64,000 bases of DNA from JAEKNW01 sp963677815 (lineage in GTDB: Bacteria; Cloacimonadota; Cloacimonadia; Cloacimonadales; JAFGVF01), in contig OY782499.1 of NCBI GenBank assembly GCA_963677815.1, positions 2,728,001 through 2,792,000 on the forward strand, given 5' to 3'. Each line of letters opens with the position of its first letter. The stretch's first letter is position 1. Both the position numbers and the translations under genes were made by a program. The notes beneath the pieces were generated by a model that was not told where the DNA came from, did not search any database, and saw nothing but the letters and a program-made list of their open reading frames with translations. Positions 57,122 to 64,000 of this stretch are shown here, one piece after another.

Positions 57122-58468
57122 TTACCGAATATCTATTCCAAGTTCCTTAATTTTTCGGGAGAGATTACTTTGTTGAAGACCTAAAGCTTGTGAAGTTTTA
57201 GAGACGTTAAAATCATATTTTTCTAATTGAGTTTGCAAGTATTTCTTTTCAAACTCATTTCGTTTATCTGAATAGTTAGTAGTATCTTCCCAGAAATTAT
57301 CTTTGTTCCTGTGGGAATTATGAAAATTAGAAATTAATGATAAATCTATTATATCCTCTTCAGAAACAATGTAAAGTCTTTCTATTAGGTTTTTTAATTC
57401 TCTGACATTACCAGGAAAACTCTGATTTTGTAGATATTCAAGAGCTTCTTTTGAGAATCTTTTACTTGTAATCTTCATTTCTTGGGCATTAATATTTGAA
57501 AAGTAGTCTATTAAAAGTTTAATATCTTCTTTTCTTTCCCTTAATGGAGGTAATTGTAAAGGTATCACATTTAATCTATAATATAGGTCTTCTCTAAACT
57601 TACCTTTAGCAATTAAGTCAACTAGATTTTTATGAGTTGCAGCAATGATTCTTGCATCAACCTTAATTGGTAAGTTAGACCCCACTCTTTCAAACTCACC
57701 TTCTTGAATCACTCTAAGAATTTTAGCCTGAGCTGTCATACTCATATCCCCTATCTCATCCAGAAAAAGAGTTCCACCATCGGCTTCTTCAATCTTACCT
57801 TTTTTAGAAGTTTCAGCCCCAGTAAATGCTCCCTTTTCATAACCAAACAATTCACTTTCTACGAGTTCGTTTGGAATAGCAGCTGAATTAAATCTGATAA
57901 AGCTATTGTCTGCTCTTGAGCTATTGGTATGAATTGCCCAAGCCACAAGTTCTTTACCTGTTCCACTTTCTCCCTGTATTAGAACCTTTGAGTTGGTAGA
58001 AGCAACTTTATTAATAAGGGAATAGAGTTTTTGCATACTTGGAGATTGACCTATCATTAGGTACTTTTCATCAAGATTTTCTTGTAAACTAGCAACCTTA
58101 TTATTAATTCTAATATGCTTAATAGCTTTATTCAGTGTAACTTTTATAATAGGCAAAGACAGAGGTTTTTCTAAAAAGTCGTAAGCTCCAGTTTTAATAG
58201 CTTTCACAGCTATAGGGATATTACTATGTCCAGAAATCATAATCACAGTAGCCTGTTTATTGAGTTTGATAATCTTTTCTAAAGCATTAACCCCATCCAT
58301 TACAGGCATTTTTACATCAAGAAATGTTATATCAGGCAAGAAAGCCTTGTAGCGTTCAAGAGCTTGTTGTCCATTATAAGCTACATCAATTTCATGATTA
58401 TCTTCTTCAAAGATTTCTTTTAATAATTTAACTATATTTATTTCATCATCAGCTATCAGTATTTTCAT
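57122..58468 (-). CDS. Sigma-54-dependent response regulator (NtrC/NtrX-like)
   Basis: 448 residues. Receiver domain with ITFLDVKMPVMDG (phospho-acceptor Asp) and Lys in DFLEKPLS. AAA+ domain: GESGTGKELVAWAIH, GYEKGAFTGAETSKKG with the GAFTGA sigma-54 contact loop, and GTLFLDEIGDM. C-terminal Fis-type helix-turn-helix: VSKTSQALGLQQSNLSRKIK. It activates sigma-54 promoters after phosphorylation, probably by the overlapping upstream kinase. A sigma-54-like promoter with tandem palindromes lies 3.4 kb away. Confidence 0.95.
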   Translation of the reverse strand: MKILIADDEINIVKLLKEIFEEDNHEIDVAYNGQQALERYKAFLPDITFLDVKMPVMDGVNALEKIIKLNKQATVIMISGHSNIPIAVKAIKTGAYDFLEKPLSLPIIKVTLNKAIKHIRINNKVASLQENLDEKYLMIGQSPSMQKLYSLINKVASTNSKVLIQGESGTGKELVAWAIHTNSSRADNSFIRFNSAAIPNELVESELFGYEKGAFTGAETSKKGKIEEADGGTLFLDEIGDMSMTAQAKILRVIQEGEFERVGSNLPIKVDARIIAATHKNLVDLIAKGKFREDLYYRLNVIPLQLPPLRERKEDIKLLIDYFSNINAQEMKITSKRFSKEALEYLQNQSFPGNVRELKNLIERLYIVSEEDIIDLSLISNFHNSHRNKDNFWEDTTNYSDKRNEFEKKYLQTQLEKYDFNVSKTSQALGLQQSNLSRKIKELGIDIR

Positions 58469-59615
58469 TAAAAATCTCCATAGAGAACCTAAATTTTGTG
58501 CCTATCCCTTCTTGACTATTTACATAAATAGTAGAGCCATTAGCTTCAATGAACTTTTTAACTAAAGCTAAGCCAATCCCTGACCCATTTGCTTTTTGGG
58601 TATAGTAAGGGTTATAAATTCTATTTATGTCTTCCCTCGGAATACCAATTCCCTGATCTTCTATACAGACAACAACTTGACCATGTTTTTCCATCAAAGT
58701 AACCTCAATTGGAGTTCCTCTCTTACTGGCATCAATAGCATTTTGCAGAAGGTTTGTAATAATTTGATAAAAGTGGTCTTGGTCAAAATAAACTAGCTTG
58801 TTAGTTTGAAAGTCTTTTCTAATTTCATAATCAGCGCTATAAGAATCAATAATGCTTTTTAACATTTCATTGGGTGAAAAAGAAGTCTTTTCAGGAACAA
58901 CAAGCTTAGCAAAAGTAGAAAAATTCCTTGAAATAGATAGAAGATTCTGAATTTCATTATGAATGACTTCAGTAGCTTGTGGAAAGTATGCATAGAACTT
59001 TTCTTTATCTTCATACTTCTCTTCTAATCTTTGCATAGTCAATTGAATTGGTGTTAATGGATTTTTTATTTCATGAGCTAAGGCTCGTGATAAATCTTTC
59101 CATATAGCTTGTTTTTCGGATTCTACTAGCTTTTCTTGCGTAGTACTAAGTTCTTTAGACATGGCATTAAAGGATTTTTTTAGTTCTCTCATCTCGCGAA
59201 TACCTGTTTCAGCTAAATCTATTTCATAAAATCCCTTTTGAATCAATTCTGTAGCTTTTTGTAAATCAATTATTGGTTTGCTGAACTTAAGAACAATGAA
59301 GATAAAAAGTCCCAAAGCTACTAAAGCAATAGAAATTATTATCAACCAAGAATAGCTCTTAACTTCAATTAAAGTTGTTGTCGTAAGTGCTTTTAGTCTA
59401 TTCATGTTATTAATCAAATCAGATGCTAATAATGAATCTTGGGCTGTTTCCAGTTTCAAGTTTTGAACAAAAGGTTGGGCATCTATTTTATCAAATGATG
59501 CTTTAATTGTTTCCTGTTGGCCCACAAAATAATTGTTAATGAGCATTATACTCAAACCAAAGACAACGACAAATGTGATGATAAAATAGGATCTTATCCC
59601 AGGTTGGTATTTCAT
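58449..59615 (-). CDS. NtrY-like sensor histidine kinase
   Basis: 388 residues. Two membrane segments (about 9-29 and 90-112) flank a small periplasmic loop; then a HAMP-like linker and kinase core: LAHEIKNPLTPIQLTMQRLE with the phospho-His, LLQNAIDASKRG, DQGIGIPRED and GSGIGLALVKKFI. It overlaps the regulator gene by 20 bases, a standard kinase-regulator pair. The signal is unknown. Confidence 0.93.
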   Translation of the reverse strand: MKYQPGIRSYFIITFVVVFGLSIMLINNYFVGQQETIKASFDKIDAQPFVQNLKLETAQDSLLASDLINNMNRLKALTTTTLIEVKSYSWLIIISIALVALGLFIFIVLKFSKPIIDLQKATELIQKGFYEIDLAETGIREMRELKKSFNAMSKELSTTQEKLVESEKQAIWKDLSRALAHEIKNPLTPIQLTMQRLEEKYEDKEKFYAYFPQATEVIHNEIQNLLSISRNFSTFAKLVVPEKTSFSPNEMLKSIIDSYSADYEIRKDFQTNKLVYFDQDHFYQIITNLLQNAIDASKRGTPIEVTLMEKHGQVVVCIEDQGIGIPREDINRIYNPYYTQKANGSGIGLALVKKFIEANGSTIYVNSQEGIGTKFRFSMEIFNENTDS

Positions 59616-59642
59616 TTATCCTTCCAAAATCTCTTTTTAATA

Positions 59643-60191
59643 CTAATTTTGATTTTCGAGTCTTATTTTCTCCTTTAAACGAGGTGTTTTGTTCTTCCAT
59701 AATAGCATAAGATTGAAATCTTTATCCATCTCTTCGAAATATATTTTGTCTAGATGAGCAAAGATGTGGAAATCATAATCAGAAACACTTTTTAGTCTGC
59801 GAAAATGCCACTCAACTTGAGAAAGTTCATCGATTAAGCACTGAAAATCTTCACAAACAAAAGATTCGCTATTAGGTCCTTTAATCAAAAGATATGAATC
59901 AAGTAGAGGATTATATGTTACATTATGACTAAACTCTTCTTCTTCTAGTATTACACCTTTAGAGCTAACAGAAGTATGAAACCAGATATCAATACTTTTA
60001 CCTGTTTTGAATATTTCTTCAAAATCATTTTCAAAAGCATTATCTAAGTTTATTTCTAAAGCTATTGCTCCCTCAAGATAAGCAACACGTAAAGAATTGA
60101 AAACTGCATCATTACCTTCATAAGAAGATAATAACAGAATTCCAAAAGTAAGCACCCCTTTTAATATGTAATTCCCCAAACTCTCAAACAT
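59643..60191 (-). CDS. DUF4390-like membrane-anchored protein
   Basis: 182 residues: one N-terminal hydrophobic segment (about 10-25) and a beta-rich exported domain (SLRVAYLEGAIALEINLDN, IFKTGKSIDIWFHTSV, WHFRRLKSVSDYDFH). The pattern and position ahead of an NtrY/NtrX pair fit DUF4390, which often occupies this place. I am only moderately sure of the family. It could sense an envelope signal for the kinase (inference). Confidence 0.6.
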   Translation of the reverse strand: MFESLGNYILKGVLTFGILLLSSYEGNDAVFNSLRVAYLEGAIALEINLDNAFENDFEEIFKTGKSIDIWFHTSVSSKGVILEEEEFSHNVTYNPLLDSYLLIKGPNSESFVCEDFQCLIDELSQVEWHFRRLKSVSDYDFHIFAHLDKIYFEEMDKDFNLMLLWKNKTPRLKEKIRLENQN

Positions 60192-60297
60192 CTCTTTTTA
60201 CCTCATTTGGCTTGTTAAAAATCACTTAAAACTCTTATTATACAATTTAACTAATATTAAAATAACTGACAAGTAAAAAATTCAGTTATTAACCCAA

Positions 60298-60440
60298 ATG
60301 GTGCAGTAGTGCTTTAGTAATACTTCGCTAAAGCTACGTTTCACAGGCGAAGAGTACAGATTCTTTTAGCAAAATCCCCTTCTTTGAGGGGGACACAGGG
60401 GGTGATACCATAAACTACGCATATAATATATATTCGGAAG
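60298..60440. repeat. Dispersed intergenic repeat, family 1, copy 2
   Basis: Nearly identical to 10568-10756 but with one GC-rich block instead of two. A partial third copy of its inner part (CTTCGCTAAAGCTACGT) is at 60470-60485. Further along, 60493-60511 matches 62388-62406 in inverse orientation over 19 bases. The remainder of the gap 60192-60611 has the hairpin at 60548-60574 and no ORF. Confidence 0.8.
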
Positions 60441-60547
60441 AATTATGTAAGTTACTTTTGCAATGAGTCTTCGCTAAAGCTACGTCCTCACAAGAATAAT
60501 ATAGTGCTATTCTCAAAGATCTATTGCATTATTTGGGTTTAAGGGAA

Positions 60548-60574
60548 GCCCAATCCGTGGGAAGTGGATTGGGC
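60548..60574. other. Strong GC-rich hairpin 3' of the PDZ gene
   Basis: Perfect 9-bp stem GCCCAATCC (60548-60556) / GGATTGGGC (60566-60574) with a 9-base loop and no U-tract on either strand. It could protect or end the minus-strand PDZ transcript. Confidence 0.5.
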
Positions 60575-60611
60575 GTGGAAGGATATACTAATACGACTTG
60601 TATAATTTATT

Positions 60612-61814
60612 TTAGAATTCTATCCATGGTCCTACTGAGAAGGTTAAACCTGTGCATTTTGTTTCAGGTGATTTACTGATACCATACTCGTAACCACCAC
60701 TTTTCCATCCTGAATAAGGAGTATAGCCAATAACATAAGCTGCTTCAGCTCTTACACCTACCCATGATAGAATCGGAATATATAAATCAGCTCTAGGTTG
60801 GAAAAGAATATAATCTCTATTCATTACCATGTGATTATTACCTGATTGATTAAATTCATCATTTAAATTTTCCCAGTTATAATCTCCATTAGTTTGAGAA
60901 AACTCAACTTCATGTTTTCCAGCACCTAATAAGAAGCCTAGGCCTGGTTGGAAATATTTAGTGAAATAAATTCTCTTATCTAAAGTAACTCCAGCGAATC
61001 CATTGTAGTATTTTAATTCTCTGACAAAGTTTTGCTCCATGTCATCAGAATTTATACTAATATTTTTTGTCTGATCATCTTCAAACCATGACCATTCACC
61101 ACCGAGATAGAAACCTTTACCAACATGAATTCTGAAACCAAATCCGTTCATAAAGATTCCTTCATCGTCTAATTCTTCAAATTGCATTGCATTAAAAAGG
61201 CCATTTATATCATCAATATCATCAATCTTATAGTAACGAGGGATCCAGTTTATTGCTACTGAATTCCAATCTACATCATTCACTTTACTTTCAATTTCTA
61301 CAGTAACTTCCTCTTTTGATTCAGGTCTACCTTCAAAAGTGTATTCTTTTTCTATATGTTTTCCAGCTGAAAAAATCTTCATTATTGCAACATCACCTGG
61401 GTTATAGGACTTCAATATTTCAGTAAAAGTTTTATTATTTGTAACTTTTCGCTCATCAATTTCATAGATAATATCATTAGCGAATATCTTTTGTCTGCTT
61501 GCTGAAGAAGCAGGAACTACACCTGATATCAATACACCATAAGTTAAGTCATAGTTCAGTTCTCTAACATTTTCCAGGGTTAAATCTTTTGGATAAACAC
61601 CCATATATACTTTTCCTGAATTAGCACTGTTTACAGTTATTGTTATAGGATTATCTTCATCTGACATTTTTTCTGCTAAATCTTCCATATGTTCGGCAAA
61701 TTTTTCCATTTTTTGTTCAAAATTATCCATATTCACTTCGATTTGTGTCTCTTGAGCCAAGGCCATTGTTAATGCTAAAGTCATTAACACAGTAATAATT
61801 AAAAACTTTTTCAT
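60612..61814 (-). CDS. Exported PDZ-domain protein with barrel-like C-terminal half
   Basis: 400 residues. Signal peptide to about residue 20; a charged alpha-helical stretch; a PDZ domain (about 68-165: VYMGVYPKDLTLENV, GVLISGVVPASSASR, GDVAIMKIF). The second half (about 215-400) alternates beta strands rich in Gly and aromatics (GKGFYLGGEWSWF, GLGFLLGAG, VRAEAAYVIGY) and ends in WIEF, the terminal Phe typical of outer-membrane barrels. No protease catalytic residues are visible. It is probably a periplasm/outer-membrane protein. A sigma-54-like promoter precedes it, and GGAGGA precedes the ATG. Confidence 0.75.
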   Translation of the reverse strand: MKKFLIITVLMTLALTMALAQETQIEVNMDNFEQKMEKFAEHMEDLAEKMSDEDNPITITVNSANSGKVYMGVYPKDLTLENVRELNYDLTYGVLISGVVPASSASRQKIFANDIIYEIDERKVTNNKTFTEILKSYNPGDVAIMKIFSAGKHIEKEYTFEGRPESKEEVTVEIESKVNDVDWNSVAINWIPRYYKIDDIDDINGLFNAMQFEELDDEGIFMNGFGFRIHVGKGFYLGGEWSWFEDDQTKNISINSDDMEQNFVRELKYYNGFAGVTLDKRIYFTKYFQPGLGFLLGAGKHEVEFSQTNGDYNWENLNDEFNQSGNNHMVMNRDYILFQPRADLYIPILSWVGVRAEAAYVIGYTPYSGWKSGGYEYGISKSPETKCTGLTFSVGPWIEF

Positions 61815-61854
61815 TTTATCCTCCAGTTTTTTTGTTTTCTTTATTTACTATTAG

Positions 61855-61871
61855 TGCAAGTAGTGTTCCAA
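61855..61871 (-). promoter_or_regulatory. Sigma-54 (-24/-12) promoter of the PDZ gene
   Basis: Minus strand reads TTGGAACACTACTTGCA: the GG and GC dinucleotides are 10 bases apart and 14 of 17 positions fit YTGGCACGRNNNTTGCW. The predicted start is about 30 bases before the ATG at 61814. Confidence 0.7.
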
Positions 61872-61957
61872 ACTTGTTTAATCATCCTAACCTGTTTAAT
61901 ATTAGATATTTACCGATATTTTGAATTATTAATCAAAATTATAAGTTAGGGAATTTT

Positions 61958-61994
61958 ATATCATTTTGATATATAAAAAATATCATTTTGATAT
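61958..61994 (-). promoter_or_regulatory. Tandem palindromic sites, candidate enhancer
   Basis: ATATCATTTTGATAT (palindrome around TTT) occurs at 61958-61972 and again at 61980-61994, spaced by exactly 22 bases, about two helical turns. They are about 100-120 bases upstream of the -24 element, where NtrC-type activators normally bind. Confidence 0.6.
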
Positions 61995-62037
61995 ATTAGG
62001 GTAGTAGAATGAACAATAAAGATTATTTGAAGTATCA

Positions 62038-62083
62038 GAACTGAAAGGGATTTATACTTTCCCTGGTCTACTTGACTCGACCT
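62038..62083 (+). repeat. Diverged copy of the 63-bp GC-rich unit
   Basis: GAACTGAAAGGG, then TTTCCCTGGTCTAC and CTCGACC match the array units at 62150 with many substitutions. A perfect hairpin GCGGATG/CATCCGC (62119-62136) lies between it and the array. Confidence 0.6.
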
Positions 62084-62149
62084 TACTTTTCTTTTTCTCT
62101 TTTTTTAATGAAAAAGATGCGGATGTGGTCATCCGCTTTCCCAGTTATT

Positions 62150-62366
62150 GAGCTGAAAGGGGATTGTTTACTCTCCCCGGTCTACACGACCACCCCTCTC
62201 AAACGCTCTTACGAGCTGAAAGGGGATTGTTTACTCTCCCCGGTCTACACGACCACCCCTCTCAGGCACTCTAACGAGTTGAAAGGGGATTGTTTACTCT
62301 CCCCGGTCTACACGACCACCCCTCTCAGGCACTCTAACGAGTTGAAAGGGGATTGTTTACTCTCCC
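62150..62366 (+). repeat. Tandem array of a 63-bp GC-rich unit (3.4 copies)
   Basis: Units start at 62150, 62213, 62276 and 62339, each GAG(C/T)TGAAAGGGGATTGTT. Each unit can form GGGGA/TCCCC, GGTC/GACC and CCCCTcTCA/TGAaAGGGG hairpins. A lone inverted copy is at 51092-51155. The period is a multiple of three, so frames stay open, but the only start is TTG and the same DNA occurs inverted elsewhere; I treat it as non-coding. Confidence 0.88.
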
Positions 62367-62461
62367 AGATTACAATAGAGCTTTAAAAATAGCACTATAT
62401 TATTCTGCAATCTTCAATAAAGTTCTACTAGACTATCTGGGTTAAGTTCCATCCTAGTTCC

Positions 62462-62517
62462 TTGATTGTTACTCTCTCAATAAGCTACTGTTATTTAATT
62501 GAGTAACTAACAATCAA
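62462..62517. repeat. Inverted-repeat element, family 2, copy E
   Basis: TTGATTGTTACTCTCTCAA pairs with a right arm whose complement is TTGATTGTTAGTTACTCAA (three mismatches). The loop lacks the CCAAT motif. It is just 3' of lptA. The preceding TTCTACTAGACTAT resembles 10805-10818 upstream of copy A. Confidence 0.75.
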
Positions 62518-62529
62518 TCAATAATAAAT

Positions 62530-63633
62530 TTAATCTTTAATTCTTGGAGCAGATTTAAAAATATAAGTTCCTTGAATATTCTGGTCTTGTTTAATTTCTT
62601 CGATTTTATTATCTTCTGTAAATGTAACTTCAAGCATATTAGATGAAGATTCATTACGGGAATAATCTTTACTATTAGCTTTTTCTTCTTCAGAAACAAT
62701 TTCATAGAGGACATTTGTATCAGCTAGCATTGATTTTGGTTTTTTATTTTCAAAGAAAATATCTATTTTTTCAGCTGTAAGCCAATTGTTATAATCTTGG
62801 GATTCCTCAAATGAGAAATCTAAACGACAGTTATTAACAAATTCCACATGAGATAAATTGTTTTCCACAAAGAGAAGGTTAAAGGTTTCTGCAGTACCAA
62901 GCCCAAAATCAGTTTCAATTCTAGGTTGACCTGTAAAGACAGCCTTTCCTTGCTCATTGTAATAGATTAGAAAATTACTAAGAATTTCTGCCTCAGTCAA
63001 GCTTGTTTCCACATTAAACATAGCAACAACTTTGTCAAAATTAGCATGATACTCCATCTTTTCAGCAGAGATAGTTAGAGAATCTTTTTTGTTCTCGATA
63101 AGAGGATTGATATTCATGTAACCGTAGCCATCATTTCTATGATATTCAAGATAACCTGAAGAAGCAGTTAAATTATCTTTTAGTTCTTTAGCCAGAACAT
63201 TTTTAGAAGCAATAATCTCTTCGACTTTACGATTATAGATGAGAGTATCAGCTAAGAACTGTCTTTTTAGCTCTTGTTTTGCATTATATTCATAGGCTAT
63301 GACATTGCCACTAAATTGAACAACTTCTTCTAAATTGTTATAGTAGGCATAATCAGAAGTAATTGTCAGGGTGTCCTTTTTCACTACGACATTATTAAAC
63401 AACTTAGCTGTTTCAGTCTTCTCTACAATAGTTCCTTTATTGCAGAAAAATTCTATTTGTCCATATATAAAATTCACATTTCCGTTCATGTTTAGAATAT
63501 ACTTGTCATTATTCTTGTTTAAGACGACATTATCGGCATTTTTAATCTTATAACTTTTATCTTTAAGTAGTTCGTTACTCAGTGCTATTGTTGTGCTTGT
63601 TACGATTAGAAAAATCGCCAAAAGTCTTTTCAT
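62530..63633 (-). CDS. lptA: LptA/OstA-like LPS transport periplasmic protein
   Basis: 367 residues. Signal peptide to about residue 20 (LLAIFLIVTSTTIALS). The rest is a repeating beta-jellyroll pattern of the OstA type: MNGNVNFIYGQIEFFCNKG, LFNNVVVKKDTLTITSDYA, VVQFSGNVIA, DNLTASSGYLEYH. It is longer than the E. coli protein (185 residues), as is common in FCB bacteria. It would bridge LPS across the periplasm. The start overlaps the upstream lptC-like frame by 59 bases. Confidence 0.85.
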   Translation of the reverse strand: MKRLLAIFLIVTSTTIALSNELLKDKSYKIKNADNVVLNKNNDKYILNMNGNVNFIYGQIEFFCNKGTIVEKTETAKLFNNVVVKKDTLTITSDYAYYNNLEEVVQFSGNVIAYEYNAKQELKRQFLADTLIYNRKVEEIIASKNVLAKELKDNLTASSGYLEYHRNDGYGYMNINPLIENKKDSLTISAEKMEYHANFDKVVAMFNVETSLTEAEILSNFLIYYNEQGKAVFTGQPRIETDFGLGTAETFNLLFVENNLSHVEFVNNCRLDFSFEESQDYNNWLTAEKIDIFFENKKPKSMLADTNVLYEIVSEEEKANSKDYSRNESSSNMLEVTFTEDNKIEEIKQDQNIQGTYIFKSAPRIKD

Positions 63634-64000
63634 CAGCTACTCCTTGACCTGATACTTTTTCCATTTTAGTCATTTCAAGTTTAGAATTTGTTATAAGGTT
63701 AAATCCATTTAAATAGGTATTTTGATCCCAATAATCTACTTGTCCAGGACAAGTAATCCTGTCAGAGGTTCTATCCCAGAGAGCTAAGTCTGTATCTATC
63801 TTCCTCAAATCTCCATATTTAAACACAACATTGCCTATTCCACGGATAATATTTGATCTATCATCAATAATGGTTGTATCACAGACCACAGTGGAAACAA
63901 TACCAGTATCCTCTTCAACTGTCATGATATAAACAGAATCGGCTATTGTTCTTTGTTCTTCATAGTATCTTGTAATAGATCTAGCTTTTAGAAGATATTC
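63575..64000 (-). CDS. lptC: LptC-like LPS export protein (N-terminus beyond window)
   Basis: Open from the window edge to the stop at 63575. My translation gives EYLLKARSITRYYEEQ before an internal Met at 63925, so the true start is outside. The pattern (AxxIxxY, then DTTIIDDRSNIIRGIGNVVF and YLNGFNLITNSKLE) fits the LptC/OstA-like jellyroll. It ends inside the lptA gene with a long 59-base overlap. Confidence 0.75.
   Translation of the reverse strand, partial: EYLLKARSITRYYEEQRTIADSVYIMTVEEDTGIVSTVVCDTTIIDDRSNIIRGIGNVVFKYGDLRKIDTDLALWDRTSDRITCPGQVDYWDQNTYLNGFNLITNSKLEMTKMEKVSGQGVADEKTFGDFSNRNKHNNSTE

Noticed and set aside
62150..62366. Possible CRISPR array
   Set aside because: The whole 63-base unit is repeated, with no variable spacers, and no cas genes are present.
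62072..62386. 104-residue frame with 21-residue repeats over the tandem array
   Set aside because: Only a TTG start, no ribosome site, and the same DNA occurs inverted at 51 kb without a matching gene; the open frame follows from the 63-base period.

Overview
The window is strongly AT-rich and gene-dense. It looks like a chromosomal segment of a Gram-negative anaerobe of the FCB superphylum. Four secreted proteins end in the 'YPNPFNPTT' Ig-like C-terminal domain typical of that group. LptA- and LptC-like genes show an LPS outer membrane. NrdD (oxygen-independent ribonucleotide reductase) and the Fe-S serine dehydratase point to anaerobic life. Something near Cloacimonadota is my best guess, but that is inference; no rRNA or tRNA gene is present to anchor it.

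Layout. 1-4100 (minus): a compact set of polyprenyl diphosphate synthase, PHP phosphatase, degenerate SDR, flippase-like membrane protein and MoxR (cut by the window edge). 4162-8563 (minus): gyrA and gyrB. 8975-10561 (plus): small membrane protein, DUF192 protein, divergent polysaccharide deacetylase, all overlapping. 10970-14889 (minus): serine dehydratase and secD-secF. 15078-21119 (minus): DUF3467 gene, then a tightly overlapping shikimate operon (aroDE fusion, DAHP synthase, aroB, aroA, aroC, chorismate mutase) with no shikimate kinase. 21239-34894 (mostly plus): a secreted-protein island (two paralogous GLUG proteins, a third GLUG protein, a cleaved-adhesin-like protein) with an EamA exporter, tpiA-serS and a TetR regulator. 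35179-37976 (minus): split glycine decarboxylase gcvPA-gcvPB. 38336-47352: a self-contained natural-product locus. It holds a 2331-residue two-module NRPS with an internal formyltransferase domain and a cysteine-type thioesterase, converging on a phosphopantetheinyl transferase and a soluble Cys-rich PAS histidine kinase. 47411-51012 (minus): LemA and two TPM proteins, and a phytoene-desaturase-like oxidoreductase. 51498-54745 (plus): nrdD and an ATP-grasp protein. 54742-60191 (minus): TPR histidine kinase, and an NtrX/NtrY-like pair with a DUF4390-like gene. 60612-61814 (minus): PDZ plus barrel-like protein behind a good sigma-54 promoter with two upstream palindromes. 62530-64000 (minus): lptA and partial lptC.

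The most unusual items are: the NRPS (A-PCP-C-formyltransferase-half C-A-PCP-TE, with Cys instead of Ser in the TE); a sigma-54 promoter with tandem enhancer-like palindromes; matching 13-bp palindromes in front of tetR and its secreted neighbour; and several families of intergenic dispersed repeats. The repeats include a five-copy inverted-repeat element with a shared loop motif, and a GC-rich 63-bp unit that occurs as a tandem array and as a lone inverted copy, with compensatory changes in its hairpin. No CRISPR array, insertion sequence, phage gene, tRNA or rRNA was recognised.
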